This document shows positions 1 through 7,799 of a DNA stretch of 10,128 bases, piece after piece (within the stretch, counting starts at the first letter, position 1; every line of letters starts with the position of its first letter). The DNA is taken from assembly GCA_004151065.3 (NCBI GenBank), contig NWUY0304049898.1, forward strand, positions 1 to 10,128, written 5' to 3'. The position numbers and the translations under genes are program-made. The notes beneath the pieces were generated by a model, which saw nothing but the letters and a program-made list of their open reading frames with translations, was not told the DNA's origin and ran no database searches. This stretch comes from Larix sibirica. Its lineage: Eukaryota; Streptophyta; Pinopsida; Pinales; Pinaceae.

Positions 1-138
1 GATTATGGGCCAGTTCCAGTTGTGGATCAAGCAATAAAGAAAGAGTTTAAGGCAGGGCTGGCGGGTATTACTTATTGCCTTTAGGGCATGTCTGGTCGTC
101 TTTCTTCTTGATCAATCGGGCGAGGTTCAACTTCATCA

Positions 139-166
139 GGGGACCGGGTGGGAGAAAGCCAATTGG
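139..166 (+). repeat. 28-bp inverted repeat, left copy
   Basis: This copy is the exact reverse complement of 1914-1941, so the pair forms a 28-bp perfect inverted repeat about 1.75 kb apart. The core reads GGACCGGGTGGGAGAAAGCC. Similarity continues weakly on the outer side (131-138), with about five of eight bases matching. That suggests a longer, older repeat that has partly decayed. Repeats this short recombine only rarely in plant mitochondria, but can produce low-level inversions. Confidence 0.85.
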
Positions 167-293
167 TTTATTGAGAGATGATGAAAGATGTACAGCCTTA
201 AATAACTTAAATAATATGTATACGCTAACGTCATGCGACTCGCGCTCGGGGATAATGCACAGATGGGAATAATAAACCAATAAGTTTATGGCC

Positions 294-325
294 CCCTCCG
301 TTCCTGGTGCAGAGAACAAGGGAGG
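294..325. repeat. Stem-loop
   Basis: The arm CCCTCC GTTC (294-303) pairs with GAAC (314-317) and GGGAGG (320-325), leaving a two-base AA bulge and a ten-base loop. A second small perfect stem, ACAAC/GTTGT with a five-base loop, follows at 327-341. Paired stem-loops are known at 3' ends of plant mitochondrial transcripts, but no gene lies beside this one. Its role is unknown. Confidence 0.5.
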
Positions 326-793
326 TACAACGTTAAGTTGTTAATACATATATAATAAACTCTTTTTATAGGCCCTATACCTATAAAAGTTAGGAGTTTT
401 TATCACCCCGGCAATAAATAGGTTGCGGCCACCATGAAGTTCGTTGTTGCGAGCTATCAAACTTACCTCAGAACGATTGCAAATGGGCTTTTAAGCTATT
501 TCAATCCATCCAGTAAAGTTCCTACTTAGCGGGTACGATTGACAGACAACAGCAGCTTGATACCCTACCTAACGGGGATGGTGTCCTCAACGGGCGGGGA
601 GACTACCTACAGTTTGTTAGACACCTTCCTACCAGGCTTTGGCTTTGACCGTCCAGCTTTGGTATTTACTTCCAGAGCCTGACCTTCATTATTGAACCAA
701 AGATCCAGATCTATAGTCAGCAGCAGTACTAGTAAAATAAGCCCCATCACTAGATATGCTAGAAGAGAACTCACTACTCGCTAGGCTAGGCAA

Positions 794-870
794 GAACCTA
801 CTACCTATGGAAAAAACCTACTAGGATAGAAAAACCTAAGGGATTACCTACTTACTAGGAGGGAATAACC
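794..870. repeat. Degenerate short tandem repeat (AACCTACTA)
   Basis: The motif ACCTACTA appears at about 796 and 816, 20 bp apart. Decayed versions (AACCTAAGG, ACCTACTTACTAGG, AACCTAGGG) follow. The irregular copies point to old slippage rather than a fresh microsatellite. Confidence 0.5.
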
Positions 871-970
871 TAGGGAATAAATATATCAATATTTCGTCGT
901 TGGGTCCAGCGAACACTGATACGCCTATAACCGGTTACTCTGGTGTCCATAACGGTTGCTACGGGGGGTA

Positions 971-992
971 GGGTAGCCGCCTGCCCTTTTTT
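971..992 (+). terminator. Terminator-like hairpin with T tract
   Basis: GGGTAG (971-976) pairs with CTGCCC (981-986), including one G.T pair, around a CCGC loop. Six Ts follow. The shape matches an intrinsic terminator, but plant organelles do not rely on these and no gene lies upstream. It may be chance. Confidence 0.2.
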
Positions 993-1455
993 GGTGTGGT
1001 GATGCCGAAATCAAGGCAAAATTACATGTAGAATAAATGGCAGCATTGGAGAAGGAACGGAGTGCTCAACTTTTATGGAGATGAGAATAAAGTGAAAATA
1101 GAAAAGCAAAATTGACTTCTGTGATGGGTACTTATCAATTACTCTTTTAGGATCTGGAATGCGCAGATGTTATGCCTGCCGACAAAAAGCGTAATTACAT
1201 ATATAAAGAATGACTGGAAGATCCGGTGGATGGATAGGGGGGAAAGGGCAAGTTGTTGAGCTGCTCGACCTTATATATATAATGTATCCTCACCAGGTTG
1301 ATCGGATTCGGGCTATCTCCAGTCCAGTTTTGAGTCGCCATAACTATATCCTATAAAGTAGCTAAATCCCTATCCATTCGTTTCTTAGACATGAAGTCTC
1401 GGATTTAGGCAATGTATAAGTGGCCTGGGGTTAAAGTAAGGGGTTTTAGGTAAAA

Positions 1456-1560
1456 ACCAGCTAGCAAACGTAAGTAAAAGAGGGATTCTGAGCCCAGCAG
1501 TACCAAAAACGAGGGGATTTATTATCAGCCCAGCAGCAATAGAAAAGTACGAGGCGAGCA
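1456..1560. repeat. Degenerate ~36-bp tandem repeat, three units
   Basis: AGCCCAGCAG occurs at 1492 and 1528, exactly 36 bp apart, and each copy is followed by an A-rich stretch ending in CGAGG. A third, more diverged unit begins with CCAGCTAGCA near 1458 and ends in GAGGGA. The repeat is not coding. Confidence 0.5.
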
Positions 1561-1689
1561 ACTGAGGTCAGGTTCCTAACCCTTTCGGAACCAAACTCTC
1601 TATTCCTTAAATAGATCAAATAAATAGGGGGAAAAAGCTTGCGGAGATAGGATGGGTTCTAGAGCAACTAATAACTATGCGGGTCATTC

Positions 1690-1735
1690 ATTACTACCTC
1701 TTTATTAATTAGTATTAACTACCTCCCTAATTAGT
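1690..1735. repeat. Diverged ~24-bp tandem repeat
   Basis: Two units share CTACCTC followed by a TAATTAGT end. The repeated TTAATTAG (1705-1712) and CTAATTAG (1727-1734) can also pair as a small inverted repeat. Confidence 0.45.
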
Positions 1736-1913
1736 GGATCTCCCGCCTCACCCAAGGAACGAAGTCTGTGCTGAACCAGGTCTACTCTCCTCTCAACATG
1801 TTCGTTTGGAATAATCCCAGCTTCTTTGCCTTGCCGTGGACCCATCCCAATAAATAGAGTGGAGGGGTCCCTACAACTCAATGTTTAATTCGAAGCAATT
1901 GACCTTCTCTAAT

Positions 1914-1941
1914 CCAATTGGCTTTCTCCCACCCGGTCCCC
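1914..1941 (-). repeat. 28-bp inverted repeat, right copy
   Basis: Reverse complement of 139-166 with no mismatch over 28 bp. The flanking bases (1942-1950) still partly match the outer side of the left copy, consistent with a remnant of a larger duplicated segment. No function is visible. Confidence 0.85.
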
Positions 1942-2270
1942 CGGTGGAGGATAGAGCACTCCCTGGATGGATTTACTTTACAAGATGGGCTAGCAAACTG
2001 CCCTGCCTCACTCCCTCGTAGCTATCTTATCTGCCTGAAGCAAACCCAACCAAAGCAAAGCGAAGGTTAAGTAAGGCTCTCTGTGCTGCCTCCTCCTAAG
2101 AAGCAAAATTCGCCTCAGAAGAGCAACCGCGCCTAGGGCTATTGGAACCAGAGCTCCCTGAATCAGCTGAACACCCGCACGCCTAACTTGCATCCAAACA
2201 CCACTCTACTATGAAGAAAGAATCGGTTATCAAATTATAGGCCTGCTCCCCAGCTGGTAAATTTGCTATT

Positions 2271-2400
2271 GAAAAGGTGGCGTATGAGGGGCAAGACTTA
2301 TCAGACCTATTGATTGATTCTCAATTCTATGCTTAGTCTACACGTTTTAAAGTGATAATTTATATATGGAAAGTGGCTTATGTATTCAGGGCAAGACCCT
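2271..2400. repeat. Diverged direct repeat with 100-bp spacing
   Basis: GGGCAAGAC occurs at 2289-2297 and 2389-2397, exactly 100 bp apart. Each is preceded by a related stretch (AAAGGTGGCGTATG versus AAAGTGGCTTATG). The copies differ by indels, so the duplication is old. Confidence 0.5.
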
Positions 2401-2580
2401 TCCTTCCTACTTAAGGTGAGCCATCCGACCAGCCAGAATAGATTATTCATTCCAGCCAGACCAGGCAGCTATTGGTTCGAAGGGCCTAAAATGTCTAAGT
2501 TGCTTAGTAACAAAAGACCCTTTCTATGAAACCCTTATGCCGGGGTGTGCGATACAGCGCGTTTCAGTCGAAGCGGTTGG

Positions 2581-2617
2581 CTTTTTTTTCTTTTTTCTTT
2601 TTTCTTTTTTCTTTTTT
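2581..2617 (+). repeat. (CTTTTTT)n microsatellite
   Basis: A C followed by eight Ts leads into four perfect 7-bp CTTTTTT units (2590-2617). On the minus strand this is a pure purine tract. Such tracts slip during replication, so length may vary between individuals or assemblies. Confidence 0.9.
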
Positions 2618-2985
2618 GGGTAAGACTCATCCTCATCCTCCAACTCTTCATCGATTTCCTATGCTACTCGACATGTCCAATGGCTCCTCAAATTTTGAAT
2701 CAACGTATGTAACAAGCTTTTATAAATTTTCTTGGTGTTATGGTATTTGCTGGTATATAGGTTAGTTTCATTATAGTGTGGTGGACTTAGTTTGGTGGTC
2801 TAGGACTCTGGCGTCTTAAGGTGACTCGTGTAGCTCTTGGCGGTTTGTTCGTTACTCTGGTATGTGAACTAATCATCCTCCTCCCTCCACTTCCTCATCG
2901 GGTGGGCTCCAATCAATCAAATCAATTAAGAAAACGTGTCTCTTTGGGTAATACTCCTCCAACTCCTCATCAATCAATCGATCAG
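2618..2985 (+). repeat. Three diverged C/T-rich repeat units
   Basis: Related segments begin near 2621, 2869 and 2948. The first and third share GGGTAA.ACTC followed by CTCCAACTC.TCATC. The middle one has ATCATCCTCCTCC..CCACTTCCTCATCGGG. Spacing is irregular, so these look like old segmental copies rather than an active tandem array. They explain the S/P/T-rich open frames here. Confidence 0.4.
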
Positions 2986-3522
2986 TGCTCTTGTTTGGCG
3001 AAGCAGACTCATAAATTAATACATCTATCGGTTCTAGCTAGAGATCAGCAGCAATTGGGGAGTTCTAAATCGAGAAGATATGGGTCTTGCTTAGTTGAAA
3101 TTATCGCTACCGCTTGTTATCATAGGGACTTACCAGAAGCATAGTCCCAGTTTTTTTTCACCCTAGAAGGGGAGGAAAGAACCAGATCCCTATTGGGCTT
3201 TTAACCTGTTCCGGGGGGATGCCTTCACACAAACAACCAACAATAAAGAGCTTGAACACACAGATTATACCACTGCTACTGAGTTTCAATCCCGATCGAA
3301 AACTAATCATTGAACCCACAGGACGAGGGATCATCAGGTTGGGATAGGATGGTTCCGATTGATTGTATGTACCGTGCCATCTTTTTGAAAAAAACTTCGT
3401 TATATGGCATGGGAGTTTGACACGATGGATTCCTAATCTAAGCACACAAAATTACGTTTAAGCAATGAATAAAGGCTTTTGATAACGTTTCCTACTATTC
3501 TGGGACGAAGCTTCCTAACTGG

Positions 3523-3615
3523 CTGGAGTGGCTGAACGGGATGGTTGGGATTGCTTACCACTATACGGCAATAGGGGGCCAGATTCTAAGAGTAGAATTT
3601 ACCATCTCTAGCCCC
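3523..3615 (+). pseudogene. Decayed tRNA-Ser(GCU)-like sequence
   Basis: TGGCTGAACGG (3529-3539) fits the D-arm/A-box of a tRNA with one mismatch. GGATTGCTTACCA follows, with a GCT triplet at 3553-3555 where trnS-GCU carries its anticodon, and then CTATACGG, similar to the start of the long variable arm in organelle trnS-GCU. The 3' half is not convincing: there is no GTTCGA T-loop, and the acceptor ends do not pair cleanly. A local stem (ATTCTA/TAGAAT, loop AGAG) and a GGGGGC/GCCCCC pair occupy that part. It could be a degraded organelle tRNA copy or chance similarity. Confidence 0.25.
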
Positions 3616-3760
3616 CCTCCCTTTGGACATCGAATGAAAGTTCCGACAAGGTTGAGGTAAAACATTTACCTACTCCATTTTAGCACCCTTAAACTTCATT
3701 TTTCTACTGATATGATAACTTACCCCAATTTATATTGAAAGTGATGTTCTTATTTTTTAA

Positions 3761-3840
3761 GAATGACATTGAAAGGCGTTTACACAGCTAGGGGAGGGGG
3801 ATGGCAGCTTTGTTATATAAAAGTGAAATTGAAAGGCCTC
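3761..3840 (+). repeat. Diverged 60-bp-spaced direct repeat
   Basis: ATTGAAAGGC occurs at 3768-3777 and 3828-3837, each preceded by a related A/T-rich stretch (AATGAC versus AGTGAA). A third partial match, ATTGAAAGTG, lies near 3734. Confidence 0.45.
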
Positions 3841-4029
3841 TAGGGCATGAATTGGGATCAATATTTTTGGTGTAATATATGGGGCTTGGGTTCGAAATAA
3901 TATGTCTATAGCTTAATGCGCATAATGCGCGCGCGTATATAAAGGATGAAGTCACTTTGGTGACTAAAGCAGCAGGAAAGAAAGAGTATAAGCACTTGGC
4001 CTTTAATTCCCGAAGGGCACTTAGCAACA

Positions 4030-4100
4030 TACAGCAGGCACGAGGGGACTAACAATTCCTACAAAAGGCAAGGAGTGAGTAAGCTACAGCAGGCACCAGG
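4030..4100 (+). repeat. 16-bp direct repeat, 55-bp spacing
   Basis: TACAGCAGGCACGAGG (4030-4045) and TACAGCAGGCACCAGG (4085-4100) differ at one base. The DNA between and around them is not otherwise alike. Confidence 0.7.
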
Positions 4101-4453
4101 CGACGCGACGATCTGTTCCCGAATAAAGGGAGGACGAGCTTATTCCATCTGTATAATATATTGTCCCTTCCTTCCGAACAATCCATATTATCCTCGCTCG
4201 GCCAGTTTCTGTGAGAGCCTAACATAGATTACCGGGGGCCCTATCCTATCTAATATAGCCTTAACTGAACACGAAGCAGCGTTCCATGGACTGGTGCAGT
4301 AGCGCCCTAAAATGGAACCCATCTTAACTGGTTATTTATTTGTGCGCACACGAGGATTCTCCAATAGGTGTTGTGTTGTTGTTGGGGTGGGTAGTGGTTT
4401 TTGTTGAACCAGTGTGTGTTCTCCGGTAAGGGTGAAATGCCATGGCTGTAAAG

Positions 4454-4512
4454 GGACATGGTCTTGCCATTGCATTGTTGCATTGTTGTTGGCAGTTAAT
4501 GGACATGGTCTT
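4454..4512 (+). repeat. 12-bp direct repeat around a CATTGTTG tract
   Basis: GGACATGGTCTT occurs at 4454-4465 and 4501-4512. Between them GCATTGTT is repeated in tandem near 4471. This short array leads directly into the 26-bp tandem repeat. Confidence 0.7.
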
Positions 4513-4516
4513 CCGG

Positions 4517-4580
4517 ACCGTCATTCCGCCAATGTGTTCGGTACCGTCATACCGCCAATGTGTTCGGTACGGTAATACCG
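4517..4580 (+). repeat. 26-bp tandem repeat, ~2.5 copies
   Basis: Units 4517-4542 and 4543-4568 differ at one base in 26, and a partial third unit (4569-4580) has two mismatches in 12. Each unit begins ACCGTCAT and ends TGTTCGGT, so unit junctions create the palindrome CGGTACCG. The third unit contains CGGTA.TACCG. This is the best-preserved tandem array in the window and therefore probably the youngest. Confidence 0.9.
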
Positions 4581-4857
4581 ATCTTCTAGGAGAGGTTACT
4601 GTTCTCTTCTCGTAGTAGGCTGTTGAGTCTGTCTGATACGTGTTTTGGCTGGTGCCTCGGATCCGGGGAGGTTAACAGTGGACTGTCCCCGGGATTTGCA
4701 TTTCGCTCCTAAGATTAATCCCGACGTGTTGAAGCAAAGTGTATGTGGAAAGAGGTGAATGGAACAGGTGTCAAACCAAGTGCTTTTTGCCTAACATAGA
4801 TGCCACTAAATTTCATTTGGTGCTTGGAATAGGTACTGTTGCTGAATCTGGACTATA

Positions 4858-5020
4858 CGGGACCCCGAGCCTGACGTACGTAAATTGGTAAGTGAGCTAG
4901 ACCGGACCCCGAGATCGAAAAGCTATGCCAGACCCCTATCCTATCCTATCCGACCTTCCAATCCGACCCTCCATTCCGTACCCAACCCTCTGTATCTGAC
5001 CGACCCCCCATTCCGTATCC
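4858..5020 (+). repeat. Cluster of short C/T-rich direct repeats
   Basis: GACCCCGAG occurs at 4861 and 4905. CCTAT is repeated near 4935-4951. CCGACCCTCCATTCCGTA (4963-4980) recurs at 5000-5017 with one mismatch. A 13-bp period is visible across 4950-4975 (CCGACCTTCCAAT then CCGACCCTCCATT). The proline-rich open frame over 4885-5091 is produced by these repeats and is not a credible gene. Confidence 0.75.
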
Positions 5021-5101
5021 GAGACTCAATATTCACACCCTATAATGTCGTACGTTATAATCCTAAGGGACTGATCTACCGTCGTTTCTAACTCTTCTAA
5101 T

Positions 5102-5121
5102 GGGCTAACGGGGGCTAACGG
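5102..5121 (+). repeat. 10-bp perfect tandem duplication
   Basis: GGGCTAACGG is present twice in a row. A related CTAACGGGATTGTTA lies near 5238, matching TAACGGGACTGTACA after the tandem pair. Confidence 0.85.
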
Positions 5122-5504
5122 GACTGTACAATGATTACATATATATAACAGCTATATTTGCCTGCCTGAACTGGGTATTCATTCTATCTCCTTCCTTCTG
5201 ACCGATATGAATTATTATCTTCAGCGTTAATCTTAAACTAACGGGATTGTTATTCCGTCTGTAACTATTCTTATAAACGATAAGTACCTTGGCTGTGATG
5301 ACGTATATAAACTACTAAGCTCGTAGAACCCTCCCTATCTGACTGTAATGGGGATGGATTGAATTCGATCCGAAAAGATATGCCAAACATAGAGGAAGTT
5401 TCATTTGTAAGTTCCAGCTCTCGTTCACCCTGGCTCTCCTGGACCTGCCAAATATCGTTAATGTACCAGCCGACTCTAATAAATGTGATGTCTGAGCAGC
5501 CTCT

Positions 5505-5635
5505 CCTCTGTGGGCAATATCTGACTATCTATCTGTGTGGGACCCAAATTCTCATTCTTATCTCAGTCTTATTCTATCTGTGGGACCGTCTCAAATCTGT
5601 CTGTCTCTGGGCCTCAACAAATATTGTTATGGGCG
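5505..5635 (+). repeat. Degenerate ~45-bp repeat (CTATCTGTGGGACC)
   Basis: CTATCTGTGTGGGACC (about 5528-5543) recurs as CTATCTGTGGGACC (about 5573-5586). Weaker relatives lie near 5508 (CTCTGTGGGCAATATCT) and 5600 (CTGTCTCTGGGCC). Three overlapping open frames in this interval share the repeats in different phases, which argues against coding. Confidence 0.5.
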
Positions 5636-5888
5636 CCCTGTGATCGCTCTGGTACTGGCGACTCTGTTCTCGCTCGACAACCTGCTCTCGGGGTGCTGCC
5701 TGACCCCTGCCTTATAAATAAAAAGGTAAGGTGTGATTGTATACGTAATTCCGTCTGTGAATAAGGTCTGAAAAATTCAACTCGAGTCGAGGGGAGACTG
5801 CTGCTGCCTGCTTTGCCAGCTCTCTTCGACCAGCTCTAATATCGAATCGAAGACCTGCTCTCCTCACTCAAAAGAAATAATAATACAT

Positions 5889-5935
5889 AAGGTGCTGCCT
5901 GCATAACTAAATGAACTATAAAAGGTGCTGCATGA
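5889..5935 (+). repeat. AAGGTGCTGC direct repeat
   Basis: AAGGTGCTGC occurs at 5889 and again at 5922. The phrase GTGCTGCCTG also appears near 5693, so the motif is dispersed in this part of the window. Confidence 0.6.
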
Positions 5936-6078
5936 AATCTCGCTGATCAGTGCAGGGATGGGTGTCCTCAATTCGCGGAGTAAAGTATATTTAGAATTCT
6001 GGTGCTCTGCCTGGACTCCTCAAGAAGATCTCTCTATCTCGTATATGGGAGTATTTCTAAAGAGAAGTAGCTAATAGA

Positions 6079-6477
6079 TCCGCCCAACCCCCCTGTCTGT
6101 CTGTCTCCTATGGCATAAAGAGGAGTTGCAACTGCCAAAGGTATGACGTATATAAAGAGATTATATATAAAGAAGTATATGGGTGACCAATGGCTGCTCT
6201 GGCTGCACTCAAGAATAAGTAAAGGGCTATGTGATTATTTGCTGAAAGGTTCTGGGCTTCTTTCTCCCCAACGATCTGACCGCACCCAATGTTGTAATGA
6301 GCCTGAACTGGCACCCGAAAGATGTAAGAGGTAAGCCCCCCCCATCCTTCTACTGTAAAATGTTCTGACTCCATGAACCCAATGGCGTATGAGCAGCAGC
6401 TAAGAAGGTAATGACGTAATCTGTCCGCCCATCTGACCCCTAGGCGTATAGAGTAGCAGCTCCCAAAGGTCTGACGT
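6079..6477 (+). repeat. Diverged ~60-bp repeat family ending in TGACGT
   Basis: Three related units lie at 6079-6149, about 6370-6417 and 6424-6477. Units one and three share TCCGCCCA, a T/C-rich stretch, CCTA.GGC.TA.AGAG, a C-rich or AACTG segment, CCAAAGGT and finally TGACGT. The middle unit has AATGGCGTATGAGCAGCAGC, then AAGGTAATGACGT. The second and third are 60 bp apart; the first lies about 265 bp upstream. A 141-codon minus-strand open frame (6108-6533) spans all three, but its translation resembles nothing I know and reads the repeats out of register, so I treat it as spurious. Confidence 0.6.
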
Positions 6478-6564
6478 GTCTCTAACAAGGCAAAAAAAGA
6501 GCCTAACAATAAGTAAAGTATTGGGGATGACATTCAATGATACCGAATATATATAAATCCTAAT

Positions 6565-6765
6565 TCCGGTCTGGTGCTGCTGGAAATTAGACTGGAACTG
6601 GGTGGGGGATGCTCGTTCAACTTATGCCGCTGCTGGGGCTGCTGGGAGTAGTGCTCCTGGTCTTTAGGCTGGTACTGCTCCGGGAACTTATGCTGGGAAT
6701 CCCGTTTCAACTGATGATGCTGGGACTTCTAGTTGTGCTGCTTGGCCTGGGCTTCCTTTTTTTAA
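6565..6765. repeat. CTG-rich low-complexity segment
   Basis: Trinucleotide-biased DNA gives a leucine-rich frame on the plus strand, an A/G/S/T-rich frame in another plus phase, and a glutamine/histidine-rich frame on the minus strand. GGAACTTATGC and related CAACTTATGCC recur, as do CTGCTGGGA-type phrases. The glutamine-rich minus reading could be a decayed low-complexity part of a nuclear protein, but it contains a stop and has no recognisable domain. I regard it as repeat-derived. Confidence 0.4.
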
Positions 6766-7323
6766 ATACTTCTAAGACTAGACACTTAGATTAAACTACT
6801 TGTGTTGGTAGAATTACAACTATTATCCTCCTTGTCTGTTTCAAAAGACTCCCAATGCATTTTATAGTTTCTAACCAATTTTTCAACATGTTCGATAAAG
6901 GATTTACTCAACCCACTCTCAAAACTTTTCTAGTTAAGTGTTTTTCCCTCTACTTAGCAATATTTTTATTCAAGCCTTTTTATATCCTCAACTGGAGGGG
7001 GCTTTATGAAGAAGAATGTTGTGGGTGTGTAACTATGTGTCCACGGGAAATATATAAAGCATAATCATCTTTATAACAAGTAAATGTCAAAGTAGATTAA
7101 ACCTCCTAATATGATGTCGTCATCTTTTGCAGATATTTCTGGATGGTGTCATTACATTTCACTTATTACAATTGTGTATGTAGTAAATTTGGGGTCCATG
7201 TAATGAATAAGAGTGTTACAAGACGGGCATCCTCCATGATATGTACATCATATGTGGTTGTATCATTTGTGTAGATTAAATAATTGTATTAGTGGACCAC
7301 ATGGTACTATAATTTACACTATT

Positions 7324-7362
7324 AAAAGATAATCCACTATAAGCTTGAAAAGACAATCCACT
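7324..7362 (+). repeat. 15-bp direct repeat, 24-bp period
   Basis: AAAAGATAATCCACT (7324-7338) and AAAAGACAATCCACT (7348-7362) differ at one base. The following bases (ATAAGCTT, ATAAGCTA) are also related. Confidence 0.75.
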
Positions 7363-7794
7363 CTTATTTTATAAGCTATTGGCCAACAACACCAAATTTT
7401 TCATAAAATATTTGATATGAAGAAGGTATTCTATGTTCCTTTATAATTACTTTAGTTTATATATATATAGTTTGCTTGTACTAATATTCCTCTTCCACTT
7501 GCACTATCTAACTTTTGCTACATATCAAGATGCTTTCACATTGTGTGTGGGAGGTAACTAATTGTTCCGGAGGAGTTGAAATAATCACACGCCAATAGCT
7601 TGAGGGTAAAACACTCCATTTAAGGCAATAGCTCCAAAACATTATACATGAGGCCAAACTGGATGGAGGCAACATTAGGGAAGCTATTATTATAACAACA
7701 AGGAAATGCATATTATATGGTAGTTCATGGACATGCATCCAAGGGTATTTATGTTTTGTAATTGCCCTTGATGATTCTATTTATTGCTTGTCTC

Positions 7795-7799
7795 CCTCT
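7795..7799 (+). repeat. Target-site duplication, left (CCTCT)
   Basis: CCTCT lies immediately before the TG end of the solo LTR and is repeated exactly at 8297-8301. Five bases is the usual duplication length for LTR retrotransposons. Confidence 0.85.

Larger units (their letters stand above)
1..2520. other. Gene-free intergenic DNA, mitochondrial-like
   Basis: No open frame in this stretch exceeds about 85 codons and none resembles a family I know. No rRNA, tRNA or group II intron domain V is visible. Composition is mixed rather than AT-rich, and short motifs recur in altered form. This is typical of plant mitochondrial intergenic DNA, but that is inference from texture only. The supportable contents are the repeats and hairpins listed separately. 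Confidence 0.5.
2521..4860. other. Gene-free intergenic DNA with scattered repeats
   Basis: Open frames here are short, at most about 107 codons, and overlap low-complexity or repeated DNA. Translations of 2821-3144 (plus) and 3158-3445 (minus) match nothing I recognise. I therefore treat the stretch as non-coding apart from the tRNA-like remnant near 3523. Confidence 0.45.
6791..7799. other. AT-rich gene-free DNA, possibly nuclear-derived
   Basis: Composition becomes clearly more AT-rich than upstream and stays so. No open frame is convincing: the 69-codon frame from 6855 and the 76-codon minus frame from 7738 match nothing I recognise. The stretch leads directly into the solo LTR, so it is probably the DNA into which that element inserted. 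I see only the small repeat at 7324-7362. Confidence 0.4.

Noticed and set aside
68-319. 83-codon minus-strand open frame over 68-319 and the overlapping plus-strand frame 75-272
   Set aside because: Both are near chance length, match no family I know, and overlap a hairpin and one half of the inverted repeat.
971-992. A functional bacterial-type terminator
   Set aside because: The stem is only six pairs with one G.T, no gene precedes it, and plant organelles do not depend on such signals. It is listed at low confidence only.
2473-2490. GGTTCGA motif near 2474 (and again near 3889) as a possible tRNA T-loop
   Set aside because: Neither site has matching acceptor, D-arm or anticodon stems around it.
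2821-3144. 107-codon plus-strand open frame
   Set aside because: It lies on diverged C/T-rich repeats, gives an S/P/T/Q-rich translation, and I could not match it to any ribosomal, respiratory or cytochrome-maturation protein I compared by eye.
3158-3445. 95-codon minus-strand open frame
   Set aside because: No domain, no recognisable homolog and no neighbouring gene context.
4517-4580. CRISPR array
   Set aside because: The units are directly adjacent with no spacers, and only about 2.5 copies exist.
5359-5764. Three overlapping plus-strand open frames
   Set aside because: All three read the same degenerate CTGTGGG repeats in different phases, which is the mark of repeat-generated frames.
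4858-6790. Assigning the short repeats to the Bpu family of cycad mitochondria
   Set aside because: I cannot recall its consensus reliably enough to test it, and no conserved ~36-bp unit with fixed ends and short flanking duplications stands out.
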